Shown piece after piece: positions 15,060 through 23,176 of a stretch of 64,000 bases of DNA. Made by a program: the position numbers and the translations under genes. The stretch lies in the NCBI RefSeq assembly GCF_000961095.1, contig NZ_CP011058.1, forward strand, positions 955,501 to 1,019,500. Direction: 5' to 3'. The notes beneath the pieces are model-generated. The model had not been told where the DNA came from and searched no databases. It saw only the letters and a program-made list of their open reading frames with translations. Source of the DNA: Paenibacillus beijingensis (GTDB taxonomy: Bacteria > Bacillota > Bacilli > Paenibacillales > Paenibacillaceae). Numbering within the stretch: position 1 is the first letter of the stretch; the number at the start of each line of letters is the position of its first letter.

Positions 15060-16745
15060 TTATGCTCTGCGCACGGCCGCGGCCAACGGAACGGCCCCGC
15101 CGTTCTTCATAAACGTGACAATGAACGCCGTCCCCTTGCCCTCTTCCGACTGCACCTCGATGCGGCCATTGTGACGTTCCGCAATGCTTAGACAGAGCGG
15201 CAGACCAAGCCCCGTCCCCCTTGTCTTCGTCGTAAAAAAAGGCTCGAACAGCCGGTCCATCTTTTCCTTAGATATGCCGATCCCTTCGTCTTCGACCCGC
15301 AGCTGAAGCCCGTTCCCGAGGTTAACGGTCCGCAAATGCAGAACTCCTTTGTCCCCCATCGCTTCCATCCCGTTGCGCGCCAAATTGAGAATAAGCTGCT
15401 TGATTTCTTTGTCGTTCATTTCCAGCATCGGTATATCGTCGGCCAAATCCAGCTCGATCGATTGTCCCCTCAGATTTGCATCGGCCCAAAGAAGAGGCAT
15501 CAGCTCGTTCATGATGACGTGCAGGGAGCAGCTTTCTTTTGCGATGATACGATTTTGTGCGAGTGAGAGGAAGTCGTTAATGATGGCATTTGCACGATCC
15601 AATTCATCCATTACGATCCGGAAGTATTCCTGCTGGCTTTCAGGGCTCCGCTCGCGCATCAGCTGCACGAACCCGCGGATGACGGCCATCGGATTGCGTA
15701 TTTCGTGCGTGATGCTCGCCGCCATTTGGCCGACCAGGCTGAGTCTTTCCATTTTGCCGATCTCATCCCTCAGCCAGCTTATTTCCGTAATATCGTAGAT
15801 CAAAACGGCGGCCCCGAGAATGTAGCTCGATTGCGCATCGCGGATGGCGAACACGTTCTGCAGCAGCTTTTTCTCCCCGATTTCCACCAGCTCCGATGTT
15901 GAGCTTCCGACCATCGCATGCTCAAGCCGGCGGGAGAAGCATAACGTTTCCTTTGTGTTGAACAAATCGCGGAAAGGCCTGCCCATATATTCCAGCTTGC
16001 TCTTCCCGTACGGAGAACGGCCCGCCAATTTGAGCACCATCTCGTTCAGATGGGTAATGAAGCCGTCACTATCGACAATCACGACCCCGAGCGCCGTCTC
16101 GTCGATAAACTGCTGCAGCTTGTACACTTCATTGCGGTAATTCGCGGACATCCGCTTCAGTTGAGTCTGGAGCTGATAGTTTTCTTTCACGCTCTCGATC
16201 GTATGCAGCGAAAACAAGATCATCGCCGCCACAAGAGCCATGACGCCCGCGGATAATAGCAGCATCGGAAGCAGTTGCTGATCGAAATGAATCAGATAGA
16301 AAATCAACGAGATGAATAAAAAAACAATGATGCAGCCGTAGAGCGCAAATGCGATTTTGGTCTTGTCTTTGCGGCGCGCCAGCTGGAAGGGCCGGATCGA
16401 CAGCATAATAAGCGGCACAAATATAGCGAGATACGCGATGAAATCCAATGTTTCCCACACATCGTCAAGCATCGGAATGCGCATGACGATAAATATCGCG
16501 CTTAAGATGAACAATACCGGATATCCGCCGTATAGCGAACCGACGATGTAGGGAAAATAATGCATATTAAAATCCAAGCCGTTCGGAAGCCGGACCGCCA
16601 GCACAAAGCATAACACCAACGACAGACCGAACGATAATCCGAAAAATAAAGGTCCTTTCCGCAGTCCGAACCTGTTTGCCCACAATTGAAAAGCAAATAC
16701 AGGCATGATTGAAATAAATGCCTGGAGAAGTATTTCTTTCCACAT
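15060..16745 (-). CDS. Membrane sensor histidine kinase, LytS/KinB-like 5TM type
   Basis: A 561-residue kinase. Residues 5-180 hold about six hydrophobic spans of the LytS/YhcK five-TM receptor type. A coiled linker (185-210) leads to a PAS domain (about 210-325), then a HisKA dimerisation box with phospho-acceptor His347 in SITHEIRNPMAVIRG, then the ATPase domain with N box NLARNGMEA, DEGIGI and TGLGLPLC. This architecture is that of KinB-type phosphorelay kinases feeding Spo0F in sporulating Bacillales. No response regulator adjoins, in keeping with an orphan kinase. A sporulation role is inference. Confidence 0.9.
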   Translation of the reverse strand: MWKEILLQAFISIMPVFAFQLWANRFGLRKGPLFFGLSFGLSLVLCFVLAVRLPNGLDFNMHYFPYIVGSLYGGYPVLFILSAIFIVMRIPMLDDVWETLDFIAYLAIFVPLIMLSIRPFQLARRKDKTKIAFALYGCIIVFLFISLIFYLIHFDQQLLPMLLLSAGVMALVAAMILFSLHTIESVKENYQLQTQLKRMSANYRNEVYKLQQFIDETALGVVIVDSDGFITHLNEMVLKLAGRSPYGKSKLEYMGRPFRDLFNTKETLCFSRRLEHAMVGSSTSELVEIGEKKLLQNVFAIRDAQSSYILGAAVLIYDITEISWLRDEIGKMERLSLVGQMAASITHEIRNPMAVIRGFVQLMRERSPESQQEYFRIVMDELDRANAIINDFLSLAQNRIIAKESCSLHVIMNELMPLLWADANLRGQSIELDLADDIPMLEMNDKEIKQLILNLARNGMEAMGDKGVLHLRTVNLGNGLQLRVEDEGIGISKEKMDRLFEPFFTTKTRGTGLGLPLCLSIAERHNGRIEVQSEEGKGTAFIVTFMKNGGAVPLAAAVRRA

Positions 16746-16869
16746 GGAAATGAATCACTCCTGACCGAACCGTCTTTGTACACCGATTAAATCACAGGTC
16801 CTATCTTTTGACAATGGCGGCGTGTCTTTTTCCGGCGTTATCGAAAGCGGCTGCTTGTTGCCGCCAAAA

Positions 16870-17730
16870 CTAACGACGGGAAGCAGCGACACGCGCCTTG
16901 ATCCAGTCTGTGAGAACGTTCATTACTTCTTCCCGCCGCAGGTCGTTGTGCAGCTCGTGGTAACAGCCATCGAAGGCGCGGAATTCCGCTGCGGCGCCCA
17001 AACCGGAAGCAAGCTCCTCGCTTGCCCGGTACGATGTAATGCGGTCAGCCGTTCCGTGCATCAGCAGCAGCGGCGCGCGCAGAAGCCCGCTATTGGCGAG
17101 CGCCCATTCGCCGGCGGACTCCAGTGCCGTGAACATGCCCGCCGTTATCCGCTTGTGCGACAACGGATCCGGCGAATGTTCCGGCGTATAGCGTTCCGGC
17201 GAATGTTCCGGCCGGAACAGGTCGGCGGCCTGGATTCCCGTCGCCTGCGCGAACTGCGGCCATATCCGCGCGACGGCGCGGCCGAGCCACAGCTTGACGG
17301 CTGGCGGATTCATCGCCAGCCGCAGCCACGGGCTCGAAAGCACGAGCCCGCTCATGGCCGGCTGCAGCCGCAATGCGGTATTGAGGGCGACGCTTCCGCC
17401 CATGCTGTGCCCGTACAAAATGCGCGGCAGACCCGGGTGCCTTTCCCCGGCCGCTTCAATGAAAGCGGCTGCGTCGGCAGCGAGCGCGTCAATGGACGGC
17501 GCATGGCCGCGGGCACCCGGCGACCGTCCGTGCCCTCTCTGATCGTACGCGAGTACGGCGAAGCCCGCATCCGTCAGCCTCTGCGCGACGCGCTCGTAAC
17601 GGCCGGTGTGCTCTCCCATCCCGTGTACAAGGCATACCGCAGCTTCCGGCGACACGCTGTCCGGCTGCCATGTTCTCGCATACAAAAGCATCCCGCCGGC
17701 GGCAGGAAGCTCCCATTCGTAATGCCGCAT
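16870..17730 (-). CDS. Alpha/beta hydrolase, monoacylglycerol-lipase-like
   Basis: A 286-residue serine hydrolase. The nucleophile is Ser109 in YGHSMGGS, the oxyanion segment is VHGMGEHTGRY, and Asp in HGTADRITS (about 230) with His in GCYHELHND (about 260) complete the triad. The DQRGHGRSPG segment is typical of monoglyceride lipases and lysophospholipases. A small internal duplication encodes PEHSPERYTPEHSPDP in the cap region. No signal peptide is seen. It is flanked by unrelated genes, so the substrate is open. Confidence 0.88.
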   Translation of the reverse strand: MRHYEWELPAAGGMLLYARTWQPDSVSPEAAVCLVHGMGEHTGRYERVAQRLTDAGFAVLAYDQRGHGRSPGARGHAPSIDALAADAAAFIEAAGERHPGLPRILYGHSMGGSVALNTALRLQPAMSGLVLSSPWLRLAMNPPAVKLWLGRAVARIWPQFAQATGIQAADLFRPEHSPERYTPEHSPDPLSHKRITAGMFTALESAGEWALANSGLLRAPLLLMHGTADRITSYRASEELASGLGAAAEFRAFDGCYHELHNDLRREEVMNVLTDWIKARVAASRR

Positions 17731-17955
17731 TTTTCGAATCCCCTCTATTCTGTCGGTCCTTAACCGGAATCATAAATTTTTGCGGGTCCGTACGGTGAGC
17801 GCACCGATACCATCTTGGGCGCGCTGCAATATGAATTCAGCTTGATTTTGACATGCCGCCCGCTGCTTTGCAAGCGCTATTATAGGGAAAATGGAAAAGC
17901 TGTAATAATTTGAAGCGCCGCGCGGCTTTTGGGGATAATACGCCAAACGGCTATA

Positions 17956-18013
17956 CGGTTACGGTTATGACGATTATGATGTAACGGTTATGATGTAACG
18001 GTTATGCTATAAT
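17956..18013 (+). promoter_or_regulatory. Short tandem repeat leading into an extended -10 promoter
   Basis: GTTATGATGTAACG-type units repeat about three times (17960-18005) and run straight into TGCTATAAT, an extended -10 box (TATAAT at 18008-18013), 98 bases before the flavoprotein start. Repeat-number change would alter the -35 spacing or sequence. Nothing else is seen in the 17731-18110 gap. Confidence 0.5.
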
Positions 18014-18110
18014 CGGAAGCAAACGGTTGCGGGCTAAGCCGGTTTGGTAAGCCGGCTCATTCCGAATGACTAATGAACGGGCGGAGCAGCCGCCAAAGGA
18101 GAATGGCATT

Positions 18111-19391
18111 TTGAGTTATGATGTAATTATCGTCGGCGGCGGATCGGCCGGCCTGATGGCAGCGATTGCCGCAAGCGAATCGGGAGCGAAGACGCTGCTG
18201 CTGGACAAAGGCGACCGGCTTGGACGCAAGCTGGGCATTTCCGGCGGGGGCCGCTGCAACGTAACGAATAACAAGGAGCGGGATGAACTGATCCGCCATA
18301 TTCCCGGCAACGGCCGGTTTTTATACAGCGCATTGTCCGTTTTCGGCAATAAAGATATTATTGCGTTCTTCGAACGGCTCGGCATTCGTCTCAAGGAAGA
18401 AGACAACGGCCGCATGTTTCCCGTCTCGGACAAGGCAAAGACGGTCGTCGACGCGCTCGTGGGCCAAGTTCGGAGGCAGGGGGTGGCCGTCCGCGTCAAC
18501 AGCCCCGTCGCCGAGGTGCTGTATGAAGGCGGAAGAACGGTCGGAGTGAAGCTTCGTTCCGGCGAAACGATCCGGGGCGAGAGCGTCGTGATCGCTTCCG
18601 GCGGCAAATCCGTGCCGCATACCGGTTCGACGGGCGACGGATACGAGTGGGCAGAGAAAGCGGGGCACACGATTACAGAGCTGTACCCAACCGAGGTGCC
18701 GATTACATCCAATGAACCTTTTATCGTCAGCAAGGAACTGCAGGGATTGTCTCTGCGCAATATCGGACTGTCGGTCTGGAATGCAAAGGGCAAGCGGGTC
18801 GTTACGCATGAGGGAGACATGTTGTTCACCCACTTCGGCATTTCCGGTCCTGCCGCGCTCCGATGCAGCCAGTTCGTCGTCAAAGGGCTGAAGCAGTCCG
18901 GCGGCGGCAATGTGCTGCTTACGATCGATCTGCTTCCCGGCAAGAGCGCCGAAGAAGTGTACCGGGAGACGATGTCGCTCGCCATGAGCGAAGCCCGCAA
19001 GTCGATCCGCAACGTGCTCAAAAGTTATTTGCCGGACAAGCTCATTCCGGTTTTGCTGAGCAAAGCGGGGCTGGCGGAATCCCTTACCGCGGACAACATT
19101 CCGAAGCAGCCGTGGCTCGAACTGGCGAAGCTGATCAAAGCTTTTCCGATCCGGGCGTATGGTACGCTTTCGCTGAGCGAAGCTTTCGTGACTGGCGGCG
19201 GAGTCAATCTGAAGGAGATCGATCCGGGCACAATGGCCTCCAAGCTTAAGGAAGGGCTGTACTTTTGCGGCGAAATTCTCGATATTCACGGTTATACCGG
19301 CGGCTATAACATAACGGCCGCATTTTCGACCGGATATGCCGCGGGCAGCAGTGCGGCGGCATTTGCCGTGAACGCTGCGGACCTCCGGTAA
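18111..19391 (+). CDS. HI0933/BaiN-type FAD-dependent oxidoreductase
   Basis: A 426-residue flavoprotein. The N-terminal FAD-binding Rossmann motif is VIIVGGGSAGLMAA, followed by GRKLGISGGGRCNVTN, the hallmark of the HI0933/YhiN/BaiN family. The C-terminal segment GLYFCGEILDIHGYTGGYN is also characteristic. Reactions are uncertain; BaiN acts on bile-acid intermediates, but most members have no assigned substrate. The TTG at 18111 is taken as start because AAAGGAG lies nine bases before it; an ATG at 18066 lacks a ribosome binding site. It is a single-gene unit. Confidence 0.88.
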   Translation: MSYDVIIVGGGSAGLMAAIAASESGAKTLLLDKGDRLGRKLGISGGGRCNVTNNKERDELIRHIPGNGRFLYSALSVFGNKDIIAFFERLGIRLKEEDNGRMFPVSDKAKTVVDALVGQVRRQGVAVRVNSPVAEVLYEGGRTVGVKLRSGETIRGESVVIASGGKSVPHTGSTGDGYEWAEKAGHTITELYPTEVPITSNEPFIVSKELQGLSLRNIGLSVWNAKGKRVVTHEGDMLFTHFGISGPAALRCSQFVVKGLKQSGGGNVLLTIDLLPGKSAEEVYRETMSLAMSEARKSIRNVLKSYLPDKLIPVLLSKAGLAESLTADNIPKQPWLELAKLIKAFPIRAYGTLSLSEAFVTGGGVNLKEIDPGTMASKLKEGLYFCGEILDIHGYTGGYNITAAFSTGYAAGSSAAAFAVNAADLR

Positions 19392-19530
19392 GTCAGCCGG
19401 GAACGGATGGCGAAGCGATCGCCCTGAGCGAGTCAGTCGCTATCCCAGCGGACCACATAACCGTTATTTGCAGAAAAATGTCCACATATCTAAAGTAAAC
19501 GGACACCCTTGCCCGCAATCGCTCAACAAC

Positions 19531-19571
19531 AAACGAACCGGTCAAGGGCAGCCCCTCGACCGGTTCGTTTA
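19531..19571 (-). terminator. Terminator-like hairpin, family copy 1 (AACGAACCGG type)
   Basis: AAACGAACCGGTC pairs with GACCGGTTCGTTT around AAGGGCAGCCCCTC. Near-identical hairpins occur at 31029-31068 and 42131-42174, each just past the stop of a minus-strand gene. Confidence 0.75.
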
Positions 19572-19611
19572 CATTTTCAAGTTACTCCTTCGTTTCCTGC
19601 AAGGCCTCTCT

Positions 19612-19950
19612 TCAACTCCGCAATTCCTCACCGGCAATCCAGTCCTCGTTGATGATATGGGCGGGGATGGGGATCGTATCGATATCTTCCGGCGACACAA
19701 CCATAGTGCTCATTCCGTAAGACGCTGCCGTCAGCTGCTCTTCCCGCTCTCCGGAGTCCGTATGGAGCTGCCCGCCGTGCGCAAACGCGATTTCCAGCGC
19801 GCTTGTCAGATCGCTGCGGTGAATCGAAAGCGACACGTTGTGGCCGTCGGCCCTAACCGCTTCGTAGCCGAGCTCGCAAAGCGTATCCGACGCAAGGGCG
19901 GCCGAGCTGTCGTCGGCAAATTCAAACAATAAAGAATGTTGATGATCCAT
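19612..19950 (-). CDS. Conserved-looking hypothetical protein, 112 residues
   Basis: I do not recognise a named family. It starts MDHQHSLLFEFADDSSAALA and reads like a small alpha-beta fold (ferredoxin-like alternation) with a Glu/Asp-rich tail ending EDWIAGEELRS. There are no membrane spans or cysteines. AAAGGAATGG precedes the ATG and a dedicated terminator follows, which supports it as real. Confidence 0.7.
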   Translation of the reverse strand: MDHQHSLLFEFADDSSAALASDTLCELGYEAVRADGHNVSLSIHRSDLTSALEIAFAHGGQLHTDSGEREEQLTAASYGMSTMVVSPEDIDTIPIPAHIINEDWIAGEELRS

Positions 19951-20058
19951 CCGGAACCATTCCTTTCAGGCAGAGCGCAATGATGACCATACTATATTAG
20001 AATGCCCCGATTCCCCCGTCTTCATGCCGTGACGCATTCATTCGTACTACAAGTTCCG

Positions 20059-20493
20059 TCACAATTTTCCGTCCGCTTCCTGCCGCGGCGGATGATAGCC
20101 GTCCGGCGCAAACGGCTGCAGCTTGTTCAGCCAAGCCTCCTCCAGCTCCTCGATTCCTTTCTTGTACTTGCGCTGTGTCCCGGTCCTGGGCGCCTCGTCT
20201 TTCGGAAGCACGTCCCGGTAATCGAACGTTACCTTTTCACCGGGATCGTAAATCTCAAGCAGCTCAAATTCAAAGCCTTCTCCACCTGTTGCCTTCCATT
20301 CTTGCTGCAGCTCTTTATTCGGGTGTCCGCCCATATCCAGCATAAAGCGGTCCCTCTGCCAGGCACCCTTCATATTAAGCGTCGAATCAATAAACGAGCG
20401 CCCGTTCTTCCGGTTAACGATCCGGTAAACGCCCATCTCGCGCTCCTGCTCCTGATACTGCGCCACTAACATTTTTCTCCGTTCCGCGTTCAT
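20059..20493 (-). CDS. GIY-YIG nuclease-family protein
   Basis: A 144-residue protein. The core GVYRIVNRKNGRSFIDST (about 21-38) matches the GIY-YIG two-strand opening, and the following region (GHPNKELQQEWKATGGEGFEFELLE) matches the small Bacillales family that carries it. The catalytic arginine and glutamate pattern is not clearly complete, so nuclease activity is uncertain. GGAGG lies seven bases before the ATG. It follows the DUF2087 regulator gene by 111 bases on the same strand, a pairing that suggests functional linkage. Confidence 0.8.
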   Translation of the reverse strand: MNAERRKMLVAQYQEQEREMGVYRIVNRKNGRSFIDSTLNMKGAWQRDRFMLDMGGHPNKELQQEWKATGGEGFEFELLEIYDPGEKVTFDYRDVLPKDEAPRTGTQRKYKKGIEELEEAWLNKLQPFAPDGYHPPRQEADGKL

Positions 20494-20604
20494 TTCGATC
20501 CTCCTTGAATGCTAAGAGCAGCTGTCGGTTTGGTAGTTGCTCTTCTTTATTTGTACCTTGAAAACTGATGATGTTGTCCCGGTGGGGGCGCAGCCCAAGC
20601 GAAG

Positions 20605-21378
20605 CTACAGCTTCACCCAATACGCGCTGCCGTCGTCCTTGCGGTCCAAATATCCGTATTCGATCAAGTACCTGCGCAGCGTCACGTAATCGTCCGCCAA
20701 AAAGCGCTTCAGCACCTCGTTAACCTCTTTCTCCTTATACGTGCGACCCTGCTCGAAAAAAGTCGAAATATGACGCAGCAGCGCCACCTTCCGCTTTTCC
20801 TTGCGGGGGAAGCCGGTGAGCGGTCCCTCCGGGCCGTCCGGCATATATTTGGCCAGCAACGCTGCATACTCGTCCTCGGTAATCGCGTAACGCTCGTCAA
20901 CCTGCGTCGCCGTCCGGTGAACCGGGACGAACTTCGGTCCTGCGGACGCACCCTCGTCCATCAGCTCCATAATGGCCAAAAAGAGCTTCGCCTGCTTCGC
21001 TTTTTCCTTGAGCGCAAAGCGGTGATTGCGGATCGTCGAGGCGCTGCCCGATCCGGCGCGCCGGACAATTTCCGCATCGGTTTCCCCGGCGGCGAACGAA
21101 CGCAGCAGGTCGCGCTGCAGGTCCGTCAGGCCGGTCGCTTTTTTATCGAGACCGAGCAAATAATGAAGCATCGACCCGTGCCGGTCGGCCTGATGCAATT
21201 GTACCGCTTTGCGAGCCTCATACAGCCGTTCCCCGTGCGGGTAAACGGCACCGTCCTCGAAAGCTTCGCCGCATACGAGACATACGTATTGTCCGCCGCT
21301 GAGCTCCCACCCTTGCTTCAGCGTGTCCAGATGCGCGTTCCAAAACAGTTCAGATAAGTCCATTTCATAGACGCTCAT
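20605..21378 (-). CDS. DUF2087-domain transcriptional regulator
   Basis: A 257-residue protein. Near the N-terminus is a CLVCGEAF segment with two cysteines and nearby histidines (HQADRHG), possibly a metal site. A LuxR/GerE-like helix-turn-helix follows (LTDLQRDLLRSFAAGETDAEIVRRAGSG in about residues 98-126, with ASTIRNHRFALKEKAKQ). The C-terminal DUF2087 region reads KEKRKVALLRHISTFFEQG...VNEVLKRFLADDYVTLRRYLIEYGYLDRKDDGSAYW. DUF2087 is known as a likely DNA-binding or regulatory module. Together with the downstream GIY-YIG gene it forms a two-gene unit. Confidence 0.85.
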   Translation of the reverse strand: MSVYEMDLSELFWNAHLDTLKQGWELSGGQYVCLVCGEAFEDGAVYPHGERLYEARKAVQLHQADRHGSMLHYLLGLDKKATGLTDLQRDLLRSFAAGETDAEIVRRAGSGSASTIRNHRFALKEKAKQAKLFLAIMELMDEGASAGPKFVPVHRTATQVDERYAITEDEYAALLAKYMPDGPEGPLTGFPRKEKRKVALLRHISTFFEQGRTYKEKEVNEVLKRFLADDYVTLRRYLIEYGYLDRKDDGSAYWVKL

Positions 21379-21634
21379 TTCTTTTGTTTATTATTTTATA
21401 GACATATTACAATATCGTTTGATTTATTACAAGACCATTCTTCTGTTAAGCCAAATAAACACCGAAGAACGACATCATCTGACGGTGACTTAACATGCAG
21501 CCCGGCAGTTACTCTTTCTGCTGCCCTTTCTTTCTCACAGCTGCTTGCTTCCTCTTGCCGTAATTCATTTTCATAATTTTGCCGAAATGATAATTACACC
21601 CTACACTGGATAAATATTTGGTCGTGAAGAACAC

Positions 21635-21672
21635 GCCGCTTCGATACGTGGTATCGGAGCGGCTTTATTTTT
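21635..21672 (+). terminator. Terminator-like hairpin without an obvious gene
   Basis: GCCGCTTCGATAC pairs with GTATCGGAGCGGC (one G-T) around GTG and is followed by TTTATTTTT. No plus-strand gene ends here. In the preceding 250 bases (21379-21634) I see only AT-rich sequence with weak promoter resemblance, so a small RNA ending here is possible but unsupported. Confidence 0.5.
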
Positions 21673-22093
21673 GATGAGATAAAGGAGTAAATACGGTTTT
21701 CTTCTCATACCGATGTGACTTACGTCCATTCTTTTCAATCATCCGAAAGAATTGGAGAAGCACTCGCTGGACATCATCCGCTTGCTTTTTTATGGCATCA
21801 TGTAGAGAAAGAAAATATTCTTTTAAGATACAGATTACTTTGAATTCTGCGCTCATCGAAAGATGATTGGAGGCATCAAGTTGGCTACATAATCGTGCGA
21901 GGGGAGTCATCGATACATGATCATTTAAAAAGACACATAAGGAAACCAGATCCTGCGCGGTATATTTGCGTTTTCGTTGGACGAAGCCAGCTTTTCTAGC
22001 GAGCTCCTCAAGTTGGGTAGGAGAAAAATGACGTTGAAGCTGTTAGGCTAGTAAATGCATTTCTTCGCTGATAGAAAGTGGAATAGAATTCAT
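21665..22093 (-). pseudogene. IS4-family transposase remnant with internal deletion
   Basis: From ATG at 22093 the translation reads MNSIPLSISEEMHLLA, then a stop codon, then QLQRHFSPTQLEELARKAGF and KRKYTAQDLVSLCVFLND, the N-terminus of an IS4-type DDE transposase. After LDASNHLSMSAE it jumps to a short tail with NGRKSHRYEKKTVF, which matches the transposase C-terminus. The DDE catalytic core (some 250 codons) is gone. The element end appears to lie near 22110, inside a membrane-protein gene. Confidence 0.75.
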
Positions 22094-22558
22094 GGAAAAC
22101 CATCCTTTCTATGGAATTATGCTTGATATAGAAAGCTGTCATACAGGCAGCAATCCAACCTCCAATGATAAAAATCCAGCGAGGAACTTTTTTGCCAGCA
22201 AAAAACGGGACCCAACGGGGGAATATGCGCCCCCATCTTTGGACAAGAGCAAGGGAAAGCAATGCACTAGCACCAAAAACCAGAATTTTCCCAAACGCAG
22301 AATGATGGCCGAAATTTTGACCGCCCCATAAGGTCCCGCCAAGTGACCAGTAGATTTTCAGCAAAGGGTATGGAAATGAAAGGATGAAAGCGGCATAGCC
22401 AAGCCACACATTAGAGCGACTCTTTCCCTTGATCAAGGGCCCTTGGCCACACGCAACACATGCACCGCGGGATACGCGCTGAAAAGAGACGGTAACCATT
22501 GCCAGTAACGTTGCTTAGCCATTGTTTCTCCAATGTGGTTTTGGTTATTTGAAGTCAT
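22094..22558 (-). pseudogene. Multi-span membrane protein, frameshifted and truncated by the IS4 remnant
   Basis: The frame encodes about three membrane spans (VWLGYAAFILSFPYPLLKIY, ILVFGASALLSLALV, WIFIIGGWIAACMTAFYI) and the motif KIYWSLGGTLWG. Its start is unclear: an ATG at 22558 after AAGGAGC opens MTSNNQNHIGETMAKQRYW in another frame and would need a shift near 22480. The C-terminus is lost where IS4 sequence begins. I do not recognise the family with confidence. Confidence 0.55.
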
Positions 22559-22729
22559 TATTGAGACCAGCTCCTTAACGCTTTAATTTCGATCTCAGTT
22601 TTCAATATAATTTTAATTTTACAAAAACATTTCTTTGGCGAAAATAAACTAAGGTCTATTTTCCAGCTAGACCTTAGCCGGGCACAGCCGACATGCGGGT
22701 AGGAATAGAAGCTGTCATGAAGTGCCAAC

Positions 22730-23011
22730 TTGGAATTTCCCCTAATCGCCATTAGCGGAAATGAAATAGACTGGCTGCTTCTTCACGTTGCTTACCTGTC
22801 CATTACGGAAGAGCCCAAACGTTGCCAACAGCTGGTTCTCGCTTTCATTGGCAAATTCATATCCTCTGATGTCCCTGCCGGCTTGTCCTGGCTTGAGTCT
22901 GAAACGGTTCGCTATGCCAGGCGAATTCTGAGAAAAATGGTTGAACAGGAGCTCTTATTCGTAGCAAGCGGAAAACAAAGGTACCGCACGTATGGCTTAC
23001 GAACCGAGTAA
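22730..23011 (+). CDS. Doubtful small ORF, 93 residues
   Basis: It opens with TTG and has no good ribosome binding site. The protein (MEFPLIAISGNEIDWLLL onward) has helical-looking, charged sequence with YARRILRKMVEQELLF, which could be a winged-helix fragment. It lies in an eroded region next to an IS remnant and may be debris. The following stretch to 23176 holds nothing I can identify. Confidence 0.25.
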   Translation: MEFPLIAISGNEIDWLLLHVAYLSITEEPKRCQQLVLAFIGKFISSDVPAGLSWLESETVRYARRILRKMVEQELLFVASGKQRYRTYGLRTE

Positions 23012-23176
23012 TCGTTATTTGTGCATTTTGAACCTATACCATGCTCTAACGAATCGTAAAGTCACAATTCTATCGATATCTATTCGGCTAGGTTTCTATA
23101 TTTTTTCAGGTCCTTTAACCGCAGCTTCCGAAAGTTGGATAAGGAACTTGGAGGGGCTAGGGGCTGTACCTTTACG

